The notes: generated from the sequence alone by a model not told the origin. A stretch of 64,000 nt of DNA from Paroedura picta (GCF_049243985.1 NC_135386.1:11741328-11805327), one strand, 5' to 3'. Counted from the first letter of the stretch, positions 29,693 through 44,230 are shown. Made by a program: numbers and translations.

Positions 29693-31126
29693 TGCATTTC
29701 TCACTGAAAGGCTCAGGAGAAAGCCTGACCTGCCCCACAGTAGGGGGAGGATCAGGTATGCAACCCTTTGCTTTTGGGAGGCAGGATATGAAACAGTTGG
29801 TGATGTAGCTTTTTTAAATACACAAATAACTTTTGGAATTGGCCACAAACTTAGGTGGTTTTCAAAAAGGATCGGTGATAACTAGTCACAAGAACTAAAA
29901 AAACAACAACAACACCCCATGTTAGAAAGCAACATTCTTCTAGTTTCTGTGTGCCAGAAACAGAATTCGTGTTTTGTGTCCTGCTTGTGGTGCTCTCCAG
30001 GGCAACTGGGTAGCCACAGCTGGAGGCACCAGGTGACCTGCAGTGCACTCCTAAACACAGGTGCTTTGGTCTAGCTCATTGATTTCAGTGGACTTCGAAG
30101 GATAGAACTCTGCTTAGGACTGAAGTGTCGGTAATTTAAGCATAAAGTACATGTCTGTCCTCTTCACACCCATCGGCAAGACGTTACAGACAGGCATCAC
30201 AGGCATTTTTGTGCAAGGGTTATGTGGCCGCTTGGTCAAAAGGTCTGTCTCTTTGAGGCCTGATCTCATGGGGGTCTTTCTTGTGGACCTTTCCAGGGCT
30301 TGCGACAGACCTGAGTCTTCCTGTCCTGACTTCTGCCTCCAGCCATTTTTTTCTCCCATTTCCTACGTGCAACATAAAGACAGAAATGAAGGGGGGCGGG
30401 GGAATGATGCCAGAACCGGCCCTCAGCAGCTGGAAATGGACAAGGAAAGGGGCAGAGTTAAAAGCAAGAGACTCTGAGTCCTCCAGCATTAGCCCCACTC
30501 CAGTCCTCCTATGATTGCTACTTTTTCCATTTCGCCTGGAGTGTTAATTTGTTAATTTCAGCCTCCACACATAGTTTTATATTTGCATTTATTTAAAGGA
30601 ATTAATATATCCAAATGAGCAAGAGGTGTGAATCCCCCCCCTTTTCTGGCCAAAATGCCTTGATTTATCTCTGGTTCTGCAACATTTGGAAGCCGCCCCC
30701 CCCCGAACCCCAAGATCTACTCTGCACTGGAAAGAAGAAACAGAAATTGCTTACAAAAATAACAAAAGTCTTGTCCACCCTGCAGATTAAATAATTACAT
30801 TGTCCGTGGCTAACATCATCCTCCCCTAATAATCTTTATTATTTAACTTACCCTCTTGTGCTCCCCCCATTCCCACCCCCAAAGGCACAAAGATCCAGGT
30901 GGTTAGCTAAAAAAAAATGCTGGAGTCAAAATCACATTTGCTTGGCTGCTTTGAAAAGGTTTCTCTCTCTCCCTCTCTCTCTTTTTACATATACACAAGG
31001 TGGATTTTTTTTACTTTAATATAATTTTTTCCTTATATAACAACAACAAAAAAAGCAATGAGAAGAAATTGGTTCTGTTAATATAACTGTTCCATAAAAT
31101 CTATCTTATCTCTTGCTCTCCTTTCT

Positions 31127-31215
31127 TTAATGGGCGGTTCTCTGTGCCATTCCTCGATTGGTCCTTGACCGAGACCGTGGGCTTCTCTTGTGTAGTCTGT
31201 GCTTGTAGGTGGAGG
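31127..31215 (-). CDS. ACAN: ACAN last coding exon (basic C-terminal tail) and stop
   Basis: After a CTGCAG acceptor the exon encodes [20 protein letters not shown] then GMAQRTAH and TAA at 31127-31129. Human aggrecan ends in a similar basic tail, with TYKRRLQKRSS near its start and TAH at the end. The exon is short and basic and easy to miss. Its phase and sequence fit only with the CCP exon above. Confidence 0.9.
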
Positions 31216-34200
31216 CTGCAGGAGCGGAGAGAGAAGAAAAGACATCTTGTTAGCCGTGGATGAAGGTTACAGAGACCCTGCTTGTCCTGAGCTAGCTTGA
31301 CCAGGCTCCTCTCTCTCTTTCCCCTCCCTGGAAAAACACTGCGGAGGCTGTAGCATGTTATTCCTCTGGCTGGCCGTGCTGAACGTGCCATGGCGCCAGT
31401 GGGCTTGCCACGGCACAATCGGGCCTTCTCTCACCTCTGGAGCTCGGGGACCCAATGAATCAGTTTGGCGTTTCTTTCGAGTCTGTTTTGCAGCAACTCC
31501 TCTCCTGCCTCTTCCCCCCACCCACCCCTTTCAACAGACACTGAGGGTAAAGAGAGTAGGGCGTCACCTAGCACCCTGCACTAGGACAATTCTCCCACTG
31601 ACGTACTGCTGACAAGCCAAGGGTTATGGCCCTTGCAGCCAAAGGGGGCATCTTTTCTGGTCATCCTGATCCATGAATTGGAGAGCGTAGAACCAAGAGG
31701 CAGTAAGGTGTAGTGCTTATATTATCAGCCTAGCAGCAGGGAGACCTGGGTTCAAATCCCAACTCTGTCAGGAAGCGCACTTGGGCCACTTGCCTGATCT
31801 CAGCCTAACTTACTTCACGGGGAGGGAGCGGGACATGTGTGGAAGAGAGGAGACCACCTGGAGCTCCTGAGAGGAAGGGTGGGAGAAAACCGCAATAGAT
31901 CAATAGAGTAATAAGCCTGAAGATCGGTTGCAGGGCTTCTTGACAGCCCTGGAAGGGTTTCCCGAATGTGTGGGAGTTAATTATTTTTTTGATATTTTAA
32001 AAATTTGTTAAACATTTATCGGGTGATATGGCCATGTATGGTCATGTTGACCTACCCCTCCCAAAATGGCCAATGATGGGCCTGGAAGGGGTGAGAAGGG
32101 GAGGGGCTTGGGTGGATATGTATACAGCGATGCTTCCCAACCATATACTGCATGATTGTGCCACTTCTGGGGTTTCTTGAAGCCTGAAGAATGTTTCAGG
32201 GGGTTCCCAATGGTTAAAAGGTTGAGAAAGGCAGGTCTGGTGGGAATTTGTAAATGGTATGACATTGGAGATAAGCTTTTGTTGAGGCTGGGAGGTAGGT
32301 GGGTGCTTGTGTACAACATGAGCCTCAGGGGAGGGCGATACATAAATATAATAAATAAATAAATGTTTAGATGCTGGCAAGTAACAAGAAAGAAGGGTTG
32401 CTAACAGGCCTCGAGTTAGATTTGAAACCTAGCAGAGAACTGAGGCAGCCTCGGTTGGGGCAATGGAACAAGTATCTGGTGAGTTCAGGATCTCTCCTCT
32501 CTCTCTCTCTCTCTCTCACTCCCTGGCATAGCCTTTCTCAACTTTATTACTGTTGAGAAACCCTTGAAACATTCTTCAGGCTTCCAGAAACCTTCGAAGT
32601 GGCGTCATCATGCAGAATATGTCTGAGAAGCACAGCTGTTATTTATTGTTATTTAAATTTGTATACGCCCAGTCGATGTGGCGTGGTGATGAAAATATCT
32701 CCATAAAATGAATGACAAAGCTGCAGACCACTTTGCTGTGCTTGAGGCAGAACAAAGAAACAAGGACAGCCGAGCCAGTCCTCTGAGGGCGGTGCATTTC
32801 AACGCGTCCTTGACTCACTGGAAGCAGCACAATCAGAATCCTTGGAGGTGATTAATTGACTCCTGCAGGGTTGCCAAGTCCTCCTTAGCCACCAGTGGGG
32901 AGGGGGCCTGCCCGGTGGCCAGATCCAGGTTGGGAAGCTCCTGGGGATTTGTGGGTGAAGCCTGGGAAGGAAGGGACCTGTGTGGGGTGCAATGCCACCC
33001 CCAAGTCCACCCGCCAAAGCTTCCATTTTCTCCAGGGGAACTGCTCTCTGTACTTGAGATAAGCCAAAATTCCAGGGGATCCTCAGGCCCCACCTGGAGG
33101 TGGGCCTGCCCAGAGTCTAACCAGAGAAGGCCCCAGGCTAAGCTACTCAGGGTAAGATAGGCTCTTAAGACAGCCATGATACACAGCCTTTCTCTTCCTT
33201 TCTTTGTACCTAGCTTAGGCTAATCTTGCAAAGCAGCAGTCAGGGTGCTACAGCAAGAGAAAAACAGTCTTTCTCTTTTCTTGCTCAACATCCCCCTTTT
33301 TTGAAATTTCAGGCCAGCAATAAATTAAGGAGGCTTATGGATACTTTGGTGAACTGCCACATTTGTTTGTTTGTTTATTTACTTATTTATATTTCTATAC
33401 CGCCCATTTCTTTGCAGCTCTGGGCGGTTTACACAGAACATTATAACTTACATGAAACAGAGACATGTGACTGGCAGCTCTGCATTTGGCTCAGTGGGCT
33501 GCAATTAGACCTGAGCAACCCTCTGGCTCCAGCCCTGTAACATCTACTACTCGGGAGCCCTTGCTGACCCCCTGCTACCTACATTCAGCAGATCCTGAAG
33601 GTCCAAAGCACTAAAAGAGGACATGATGGACCAATACGTACGATCTATACAGGCTATTCGTGGCTCTTCCCACTGTCCATTGGGTTGACATCGAATTGTA
33701 GGCACATGGCGCTGTAGGTAGCCCTGGTTGCACTGGTACCGCACCATAGAGTTGATCTCGTATCGGTCCTTTTTCTTGCCAAAGTGCCTTGCATTCTCTA
33801 CCACAGGTGGATTACCGCAAGAAACTAGTGGAGAAAGAGAAATTCTTCAAGTTCCTAGCAGCATATGAGCTAGTGATGGTGCTCTTCATAAAATCATAGA
33901 AGAGACCTCCAGGGTCATCTAGTCCAATCCCCTGCACAATGTAGGAACTCACAGCTACCTGCCCACCCATAGCAAATAGATTTATTTATTTATATTTTTA
34001 TACTGCCCTTCCCTATGGCTCTGGGTGGTTTACATAAAACATTTTTGAACATTCACATAAAACACTATCAAAATCAATATAACAGTATAACAATAACAAC
34101 AACATATCAACTGGAACAATTAGAATGGCACTTTAACAATAACTTGACAATCCCTCAGTAGGTTCAGTCCCTCAGTCTAGGGGGCACCTGTAGGTGTTAT

Positions 34201-37200
34201 GGCTCAGTCGGCCCCACCAAATGCCTGGTGGAAGAGCTCCTTTTTGCAGGCCCTGCGGAAATGTGGAAGAAGAAGAAGAAGAAAAAGAAGAAGAAGAAGA
34301 GTTGGTCCTTATATGCCGCTTTTCTCTACCCGAAGGAGGCTCAAAGCGGCTTACAGTCGCCTTCCCTTTCCTCTCCCCACAACAGACACCCTGGGGGTGG
34401 GTGAGGCTGAGAGAGCCCTGATATCACTGCCCGGTCAGAACAGTTTTATCAGTGCCATGGCGAACCCAAGGTCACCCAGCTGGCTGCATGTGGGGGAGCG
34501 CAGAATCGAACCCGGCATGCCAGATTAGAAGTCCGCACTCCTAACCACTACACCAAACTGGCTCCAAACTTGTTTGAATGAGGCAAACAAACAGGCCAGT
34601 CAGCAATGAGGCCACTAACCCTATGGGTACTTTGGTCATCTATGTAAACTCTGTGTCTCCTTTGGGGAAGAAATTCAAGGCCTACCTCGACAACATCAGG
34701 ATGCTTGAATGCTATAGGTTGGTATCCTTTCTATGTGTTTTCTTGGTGCATGCCTGCATTGTGACATCTCTCATGCCCCATCCCATGTGAGCAGCAGTGA
34801 ATTAACTGGGCATTATAATCATCCAATTCCAACCAATTGGTGATCCCTGACTCTAGAGAAGTACATCTGGCCTCAACCAGGGTCAGGGCCTTTTCAGTCC
34901 TGGCGGAATGAGTTCCCGGAAGACCTGCGGACCCCCCAAGAGCTGGCCCACTTTTAAAGGGCCTGTAAGATAAAGTTCTTCCATCAGGCATTTGATTGGG
35001 GCCAACATCATGACGACTTGAATCAAAGCAACAATGGGCTCCCTCTATATGGCTGTACCCCCTGAAACCAGAAACTGAAGGCAGTAATGTCTGGTGGCAA
35101 ATCAGTTGGTATGTTCAATTTTTAGAATTTTAAAGATTTTATGTTTTATTGTTTAACTATTTATGGATGAAGTTATATACGGTTGTTATGCGATTTAAAA
35201 ATGTCAGTCACACCAAGACAGTTTGCTGGGAGGGGCGGGGTATAAATCCCAAAATAAGTAAAAAATATAAATACATTTAGAGTGAGGGAAATGCCAGACA
35301 GGATGACATCACACCATAAGTTTCTTTTACTAGTCATTACTACCAGTCATACATATCGGAAAGACAAAGCTGATGGCAGAAATACATCCCCCATAACATT
35401 AATGGCTTTTAGCCTCGATGATGAAAGAGGTAGTATGCCTCTATCACTAGGGGGCAGAGTACCATGGGGAAACATGGTCCCTTGGTCCTACTTGTAAGGT
35501 CTCCACTAACATTTGGTAGGCCACAATGTGAAAGAAGATGCTGTTGGTCTAATCCAGGGGTAGTCAAACTGTGGCCCTCCAGATGTCCATGGACTACAAT
35601 TCCCATGAGCTTCTGCCAGCACTGGTAGGGGCTCATGGGAACTGTAGTCCATGGACATCTGGAGGGCCACAGTTTGACTACCCCTGGTCTAATCCATCAG
35701 GGTGCAAATGGTCTTCTGTTCTCTTTTTAGAGAGGCTTCAGAAGTTACTGCTAACATTTTAAAACTTGCTTCTTTAATATGTAAGAGCAGTGGTCTCCAA
35801 CCTTTTTATCACTGGGGACCGGTCAATGCTTGATAATTTTACTGAGGCCTGGGGGGGGGTAGTCTTTTGTCAAGGCACATCACTGCTGCCACTGGAGCCC
35901 CTGCTCTGCTTGCTTTCCCGCTGGCGCCCCTGATTTCCTGTCGCCCACTGACAGCAGCAGCTGCGCAGTGCCATACCGAGGGGGAGCCCCAGTCATGGCG
36001 GCCAGTGTCAGAGTGGCAGGGCAGCCTCCGAGGCAGCAGCCAGGGAGGAGGATGAGGAGGACCGCGGCCCGGTACCGACTGATCTACGGACCGGTACCGT
36101 TCACTGGACCAGGGGTTAGGGATAGCTGCGTAAGTAGAGCAGCCATGGATTTGATATCAGGGGAAAAAAATTCCCCAGTCCCAGTAGTTTAGCAGTGGAA
36201 TTCGCTACCCAAGGAGATCACCACGTTCACCCAGATCACCACGTTCTCGATTGATTCCCATCCTAGACCAACACATTCAACCCCCAGAATTGATAGCACA
36301 AGGAGAGCCCTGAAGGGAACGGTCTCCTGGACCAGAATCACCACCTTCCCCTACCATGGAGCCAATGCTGATGCAGGACTGAGAACCTGGGTGGGGCCAG
36401 ATCTTTCAGGGCAACTGTCTCGCCTTCCCATACCCAGCTCTCAGTCACGCAAGCCAGGTCCGCCTCATTCCTCATGAAATAGTCCCTCAAGATTGAGGTC
36501 CTGTTGTTAATCGACCAGGCATTTCAAAGGACCAACAATGGTTCCAAATCTGGGGATAGGATGGAGATTTGAAGGGCAGATCATATATTGACCAGGCCAC
36601 TGGCCGTAGGAAACCCATGGGTGGGCCTTATTGGATCTACATTCAATAAGATACCTGTGAGCTCAGAGCACTGCAATCTCAAAGGAAGAGATGCCTGTTG
36701 TCTCTCTGAATGAACTACTGCCTTGTATACTCAAAATTCACTTGGAAGAGAATAATTCTTCATATTGGATGAAATGGACATACTAATAGATAAGAAGTGG
36801 GTCACTTCATTTATACATGCAATACCAGTCACTATGAAGCAGAAATATTTGCCCTCAGAGAAGGCTGCATGTTGAGTCTCTGTTCTGGACTGGCCTCCTT
36901 TCAATCACACAGAAACACAAGTGGGTAGAAAACAATTCTTCTTTATATACTAAAAAGAGAACTTTTTGGATGTAGTAGTGAAGTGTATGTCTCCAATATG
37001 AACTGACCAAAAAAGAGGGCTTCAGGTTTCAGCAGTTTGGGGACAATAGCATTGGAAGTAGATGCTTCTGAGGAAATCATTGGGAGAGGCAAGTCTCCTG
37101 TCTGAAAGCTGTTCTCTGAACTTGTCACTGAATGGCCCTTTGCAAAGTTATCCTGGCCTTTCTTCTTGGCTTCACCCAAGGTGGAGGAGTCCACACTACA

Positions 37201-40200
37201 GCTTTTGTCTGCTATGCTCCCCTTGAGTGCTTCTGACGCCAATGTTGCTAGGCCGCCTGGTCCCTCCGCCAGGCTCAGTGGCTGCAGAAACAGCGGAACA
37301 CATTTGCTTTGTTCAGTGTGGGAGCCAGGATGGGAGCTATAAATAATTAAGTATAAATCCTTCTGCCCCATTTTGAGGTTCAACTGCAGACAGTGTTGTC
37401 CTTGAAACTTAGCCACCGGTGATGCTGGAACTGGAGGGCAAGCCAGGAGGTCTTAAGCCAAACCATAAGAAAATGGAGGGAGGCCTGTGATGGGTCCTCC
37501 CCTCCCCCGCTTTTTTCAAGTTAAAAGCAGACATGCCATGTGGTACTAAATCCTTTCAGTCTGTTTCTCCTATCTCGGTCTCCCCCCTTCTTGAATCTGT
37601 TCTTTCTGTATCACACTCATGTTTCTAGCAGGAAGGAGCCATTTAACTCCCAGCAATGTTGGCTCGAGACTGCTTGCTGAATAAAACATAATACATAAAA
37701 TATATGCAATTAAAAATCAAAATAAAAACTATCATGCCAACTGTGCAGGCAAACCTCAGAGCATGTCGTTTTTTTTTGAGGGGGGGGAGATCTGTATAGA
37801 GGGAGCCCAGATGATGTTAGCCAAGCTATCCAGATGTTCATTGGCCCCAACCAAATGCCTGGTGGAAGAGCTCTGTCTTAACAGGCCCTGTAGAACTGAC
37901 TCAGTTGTGCCAGGGCTCTTAGCTTTTTAAGGAGCTCATTCCAACAGGGTGCATTATGCATAGCAGGAAAGCTCACAAGAAGTCTGCCCAAAAAGATGTT
38001 GTTGTTTTTAGTTCTGCACATAGCAAGTTTTTTGCTCTCCCCCTCCCCTAGAGTTGACTGCGATTTTTCAGCGTGGTATCTAAAACTAGCTTTGCAATTA
38101 TTTTCTTTTACGATAGTGCTTTATTCATGCATAAATGTTAGTGTGTTTTGGCCTCCTCCCGAGCCCCTGTGACAACCCTTTTTCTGCTTGCAGTCCCTCA
38201 CCCATCAATGGCAGCTGAAGGCACCTGCTGCTGATTCTCTGCCTCCTCAGTCAGCGAATACATGAACGTGCAATTTGGTTGAGTCTCCCTGGCACCTGAG
38301 CCAAGTGTATTGCCATGTAAATGAGGAGGATTACTTCTCTGGTATGTATGGTGTTTCCTGCTACAGCCTTCCCTGAGACTACAAAACTGTAGCTTCTATG
38401 TAGAATTGTAGCAGAGGGGGCGGAGGGGGCATTGTTTGACAGTTTATCAAGCTGACAAAGCAGAGTGGTCTTCCCTGTGCCACCTTGCATGGGATCTGCA
38501 ACTATCTGAAATGCCGGTTCCATCTTGCAGGAAAATAAGGAAGCAGAGTTGCTTTACACTATTGGTGGAGGTTCCCATTTTGGGCTGACTAGTGATTTTA
38601 AAAAAGTTTACAGGGGAGGGGATGGTTTAGCAGGGGCTTTAACATGGGGACCTGTGGTCTGCTGTGGTCCATCCTGCCCACTCTCTATTAGGAACACTAT
38701 ACCTCAGAGGGGGAAAGGTGGTAGTTTGGACATTCAAAAGCCTGTGTATTCCCATGGGTATTTCTTGTTCTAAAGTCTCCATGTCCATGAACTACAATTT
38801 TCATGAGGCCCTGCCAGCAGCATGTGCCAGAGTGGTGACACTGCATCACAATGGAGGAAGTTTCCCGTTTCAAATGCATAATTGATGCAAAACAAAAACA
38901 AAACAAAAAAAAACAACGCAGTATCAGAGCACATGTATAAATGGGAATGTTTGACATTTTTTTTTTAAAAGAATGATTTACTGACTGCAGTGAAAACCGG
39001 TACATACATAATAGCCCCAGTTCAGGGTCAGGGCTGAAAATAACCTGGCCCTGGTTGAGGCCAGACATACTTCTTTTGGGCCAGGGATCACTAATTTATT
39101 TGAGCTGGATGATATCAATGTCCTTTGGGGAGGCATAGTCTGTCCTCCAATTGCCCATCCCTGAAACTCACAGGACAGAGATTTCTCCAGAGACTAAGTA
39201 GATGGCCGCTTCTGAGGGTAGGCAATATTGATGTACCTTTCTACATGAGGTATGAGTAGGTCATTGAATCGTTGCTAACCAGCCTTCAAACCCTCACTGG
39301 TGCCTTTAATGATGGCATTTCCCTTCTTCCCTGTGGCACTAATATATTTCTCACACCACTCTTGCGTGCTTCACACATAGTTTCAAAAGAATTGCCCAAA
39401 TACTTCTAACCTCACATTGCCCTCCACAGAAGCAGCCAGGCACTTCCCTACCCTGCTGTGATCCAGCTCCAACTGAGAGGCCCCTCCCCAAAGAACATTT
39501 GCATTTCATTTGAATGCTATTTGCATTGGTTTTCTATGCCAGGGAGAGAATTTTGGTTGAAAAGTACAAACATATTGCCAATCCAAGGAAAATGGACCCA
39601 ACTCTCACCTGTGCCTTTCTTGCAGGTGAATGGGAGGTGATAGTTGCAGGGCACGTCATTCCACTCGCCTTTCTCATGCCAAATCATTACCACACAATCT
39701 TCTCCAGTTGCAAAGAAGTTATCGGGCTGGTTGGGTCTCCAGTTCTCATATTGCTGGTATGGAGAAAGGAGGAGATGAAAATTGAGAGGGAGAGAGCAGT
39801 GCCTGCCCACAAACTCTTCAAGTGGTTTCATATACTGCTACATCCATGGGTTCAGGGACCAGAACACTGGGGATTCCTTTCAGCTCTTTATTGTGACCCC
39901 AGCATGATGGCACAAAAAAGGCAAAAACTGAACCAAAACTCTAGCTGATATACCTGCACAAACAAAGGGAACTTCCCACCAGTGTGTCAGTTTCTATTTA
40001 AACTGATTGGATCCTGCAGTCAGGACCTAGCCGCGCATTGGCTGACACAACTGCAGAGTTCTGATCCGGCCTTGGACCTCAAGCTCGGTCCTCGGCAGGT
40101 TTACAGACACAACGCATATTTCCTTCTTCAAGCCTAGGGGTGGGAGGGCTTTCAGAATGCATGGAGAAAAATAGCCTGGACCACTTCTAACACAGAAGCA

Positions 40201-43200
40201 AGCGAGGCATGACATGATGGGGTAGGTCTACAACCAGGAAATCTTTCTTCTTTGAAAAAGGCTTATAACCGTTGGGGGGGGAGTGAATCTGGGCTGTCTT
40301 CCATTTTCCTGATGCCAGCCACACCCTCAAAAGCCGTGTTTGTGCTTCAGGGGGAAATAAACAGATTGCAGATGGTCCCTGCACATTTCCTCCCATGAAG
40401 CAAATAATATCTCTGTAAGGAAGAGGATGGCTTAAATAGTAAAAATGGCAGACAGGGAAATAGAAGAAGAGTTGGGTTAGAATAGAAGAAGAAGAGTTGG
40501 GTTGTTATATCCCACTTTTCATTTTTCTATTTGTTTGTTTGTTTATTTATTTCCTACCACTCCCGAGACCAGCTTGTGGCAGGTTATAAACTGTCCCTGC
40601 TAAAAACACCTTAAAACAATACAAGGGACATAAAAGTCATACAATAGAAACCAAAACAAAACAAAACATGGCAGTAGTATTCATTCTCCCTTCCCCCCAA
40701 GTAACATCTAATAAAGGGAGTTGGAAGACATGGCCCAGTGCTGCCTAACACCAGGGGGGGCCCAATCAGATCTCACAATCACCTTCCCTTCCTCTCCCCA
40801 CAACCAATACCCTGTGAGTTAGGTGAGGCTGAGAGAGCTCTGACAGGACTGCTCTGTGAGAACAGAACTATCAGAACTGTGACTAGCCCAAGGTCACCCA
40901 GCTGGCTGCATGTGGAGGAGTGGGAAATTAAACCTGGCTCACCTCCATACCTAACACATATCACCTTTTCTAAATTTTGATGGGCTTTTTCAAGGGCTTG
41001 GTTCAATGCATTCCCATCAGCACTGCTAAGTGGAAGACTGCATTGTGTGCCTATAGAGCACGGGTAGTCAACCTGTAGTCCTCCAGATGTCAATGGACTT
41101 CAATTCCCATGAGCCCCTGCCAGCGTTTTCTGGAAGGGGCTCATGGAAACTGTAGTCCATGAACATCTGGAGGACCACAGGTTGACTACCCCTGCTATAG
41201 AGGACTGACTATGCCCTTGCAATTCAGGTGCAACTGATTCGATTACCCACCTTATATCATCAGAAAGGCCAAAGCTGAGAGTGAGCTAAGATTGGCCAGG
41301 GAAGCCCATTGTAACAAGAAAAGATTTTTCAGTTATGTGAGGAGCAAACGTAAAGTAAAGGAGGCAATAGGCCCACTGTTGGGTACGGATGGATAAACTC
41401 TAACGGAAGATGCAGAGAAAGCAGAAAGGCTTAGTACATCTGTTTTTTCCCACAGGTCAAAGTGTTTAGGCAGGTTAACATGGATAGAGAGGTTGTCGAG
41501 AGGCATTTAGCTGCACTGGAGGAGTTCAAATCCCCTGGTCCGGATGAAATGCACCCGAGAATACTCAAAGAACTTTCCGGAGAACTTGCACAGAGCCCTT
41601 GTCCATCATCTTCGGAACCTCTTTAAGGACTGGAGATGTCCCAGAGGACTGGAAGAGAGCAAACGTTATTCCGATCTTCAAAAAAGGGAGGAAGGATGAC
41701 CCGGGAAACTACAGACCAGTGAGTCTCTGTTGTGGGGAAGATAATGGAGCAGATATTAAAGGGAGCGATCTGCAAACATCTGGAGGACAATTTGGTGATC
41801 CAAGGAAGTCAGCATGGATTTGTCTCCAACAGGTCCTGCCAGACCAACCTGGTTTCGTTTTGTGACCAAGTAACAGGTTTGCTGGATCGGGGAAATTCGG
41901 TTGATGTCATTTCCTTGGATTTTAGTAAAGCTTTTGACAAGGTTCCCTATGATGTTCTGATGGATAAGTTGAAGGACTGCAATTTGGATTTTCAGATAGT
42001 TATGTGGATAGGGAATTGGTTAGAGAACCGCACTCAAAGAGTTGTTGTCAGTGGTGTTTCATCAGACTGGAGAGAGGTGAGTAGCGGAGTACCTCAGGGC
42101 TCGGTGCTCGGCCTGGTACTTTTTAACATATTTATAAATGATCTAGATGAGGGGGTGGAGGGACTACTCATCAAGTTTGCAGATGACACCAAATTGGGAG
42201 GACTGGTAAATACCACAGAAGATAGAGACAGAGTTCAACGATATCTGAACACAATGGAAAAATGGGCAAATGAGAACAAGATGCAATTTAATAAAGATAA
42301 GTGTAAAGTTCTGCATCTGGGTCAGAAAAATGAAAAGCATGCCCTACTGGATGGGGGATACGCTTCTCGGTAACACTGTGTGTGAACGAGACCTTGGGGT
42401 ACTTGTGGATTGTAAACTAAACATGAGCAGGCAGTGTGATGCAGCGGTAAAAAAGGATGTATCAACAGGGGCATCACATCAAAATCACAAGATGTCATAG
42501 TCCCATTGTATACGGCACTGGTCAGACCACACCTGGAGTACTGTGTGCAGTTCTGGAGGCCTCACTTCAAGAAGGACGTCAATAAAATTGAAAGGGTACA
42601 GAGGAGAGCGACGAAGATGATCTGGGGCCAAGGGCCCAAGCCCTATGAAGATAGGTTGAGGGACTTGGGAATGTTCAGCCTGGAGAAAAGGAGGTTGAGA
42701 GGGGACATGATAGCCCTCTTTAAGTATTTGAAAGGTTGTCACTTGGAGGAGGGCAGGATGCTGTTTCTGCTGGCTGCAGAGGAGAGGACACGCAGTAATG
42801 GGTTTAAACTTCAAGTACAACGATATAGGCTAGATATCAGGAAAAAGTTTTTCACAGTCAGAGTAGTTCAGCAGTGGAATAGGCTGCCTAAGGAGGTGGT
42901 GAGCGCCCCCTCACTGGAAGTCTTCAAGCAAAGGTTGGATACACACTTTTCTTGGGTGCTTTAGGATGCTTAGGGCTAATCCTGCGTTGAGCAGGGGGTT
43001 GGACTAGATGGCCTGTATGGCCCCTTCCAACTCTATGATTCTATGATTCTATGATTCTATGATTCTATGCTGTGACTTTTATAGGGTTGCCACAGCCTGA
43101 TGTGAGCCGCCATGTGATTGGCATAGCCCTTTAAAAAATAAAAATAAATTCTGATCACGGATTTCCCACATCACATATATTTCAGCCCTAAAATGAGAGG

Positions 43201-44151
43201 GGGTTTGTTGTGTGACTCTGGCTTGGCTATCGCTCTCAACACTGTCTTTTCGGTGGTAGCCTGATGTCACAGAACATAACTTACCAGGGAGTGTCCATCA
43301 GACCACCGGAAGTCATGTTCGACAGCCCTGTCACTGAGGCCAATCCATTGGTAGTCCTGCGCATTGTCTGGAAAGCAGAGTGTGCGAGAGAAGAGAAAGA
43401 TTAAATTTGCAGGTAGTATGTTTTGTCATAGGAAATATTTTCTTTGTGAGAAATCCCCCCCCCAAAAACAATCAGGTTATTTTAAAAAAGATTTATTTCC
43501 CCCCTAGAAATTACTCAAACCTAGCACCTGCTCTGATTGGCAGAAACTTTGCAGGCAGAGAAGGGTCTTTCCCAACACCTGGCTTGTGAGCTTCTTTAAA
43601 TGGACATGCAACAGACTCAATCTGTGACCTCCTGTGGGCAGATGTTGATGACCTGTAGATCCTACACTCACTGTTGCAGCACTCTGAGCTACTTGTTTTG
43701 GGTGCAAATGATTTGTATTCAGACTGGCCACCACACTTGGACTCTTTCAACCGGTGCTAGATTGATAGCGAACCCTGCCTGACATCCGAGGTGAACTTGA
43801 GTGTATTGGTATGAGAACCCCGGCGTAATACAGAGTCCAGCCATCAGACTCACTGTTCACAAACTCCTGTTCCTCCGGAGTGATGATGCTGCTCAGGTGG
43901 GACTGATGTTCACGGCACAGGTTTTCCGCATCCACCCAGGTGTGTCTCTCTTCAAAATACTTGTAGCAGTTGCCTTGGAATTTGGCCCAGCCCACTTCAC
44001 ATTCTGCCAGATCTAGAAATATTACACACAAAAAAAGAGCCTGTAGAAATGCAGAAGCCAAGATCAGGATTAGCAGCTACCCGATATGCAGAGAATGGCA
44101 GCTGGAGTGTCTGTGGCATGGTGCGTGGTCCTAGGCTGATACCCCTAGTCT

Positions 44152-44230
<79 letters not shown>

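Larger units (their letters stand above)
28142..29800. repeat. two-copy tandem repeat (about 185 bp), second copy split by nested insertions
   Basis: Unit 1 (about 28142-28325) starts AAAATGGCTGAAGAGG and holds TTCTCGCTGAAAGAAG, AAAGCCTGACCTGTCC and ATGCTTTTGGGAGGTAGGAT. Unit 2 starts at about 28326, is cut at about 28380 and resumes at 29693 with TTCTCACTGAAAGG, AAAGCCTGACCTGCCC and TTGCTTTTGGGAGGCAGGAT. A SINE holding a CR1 fragment lies in the gap. Confidence 0.7.
27600..31126 (-). other. ACAN: probable ACAN 3' UTR with repeat insertions; poly(A) site uncertain
   Basis: Downstream of the stop on the minus strand, AATAAA motifs occur at 30835-30840, 30588-30593 and 27618-27623. The last is followed by sequence that looks like a genuine transcript end, which would make a UTR of about 3.5 kb interrupted by a SINE and CR1 nest at 28381-29692. 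The stretches 29800-31126 and 27600-28140 hold no repeat I can name. The true end needs cDNA. Confidence 0.3.

Noticed and set aside
42485-42820. Antisense frame recurring at 53286-53621
   Set aside because: Antisense shadow of the CR1 reverse transcriptase. It recurs only because both CR1 copies are nearly identical.
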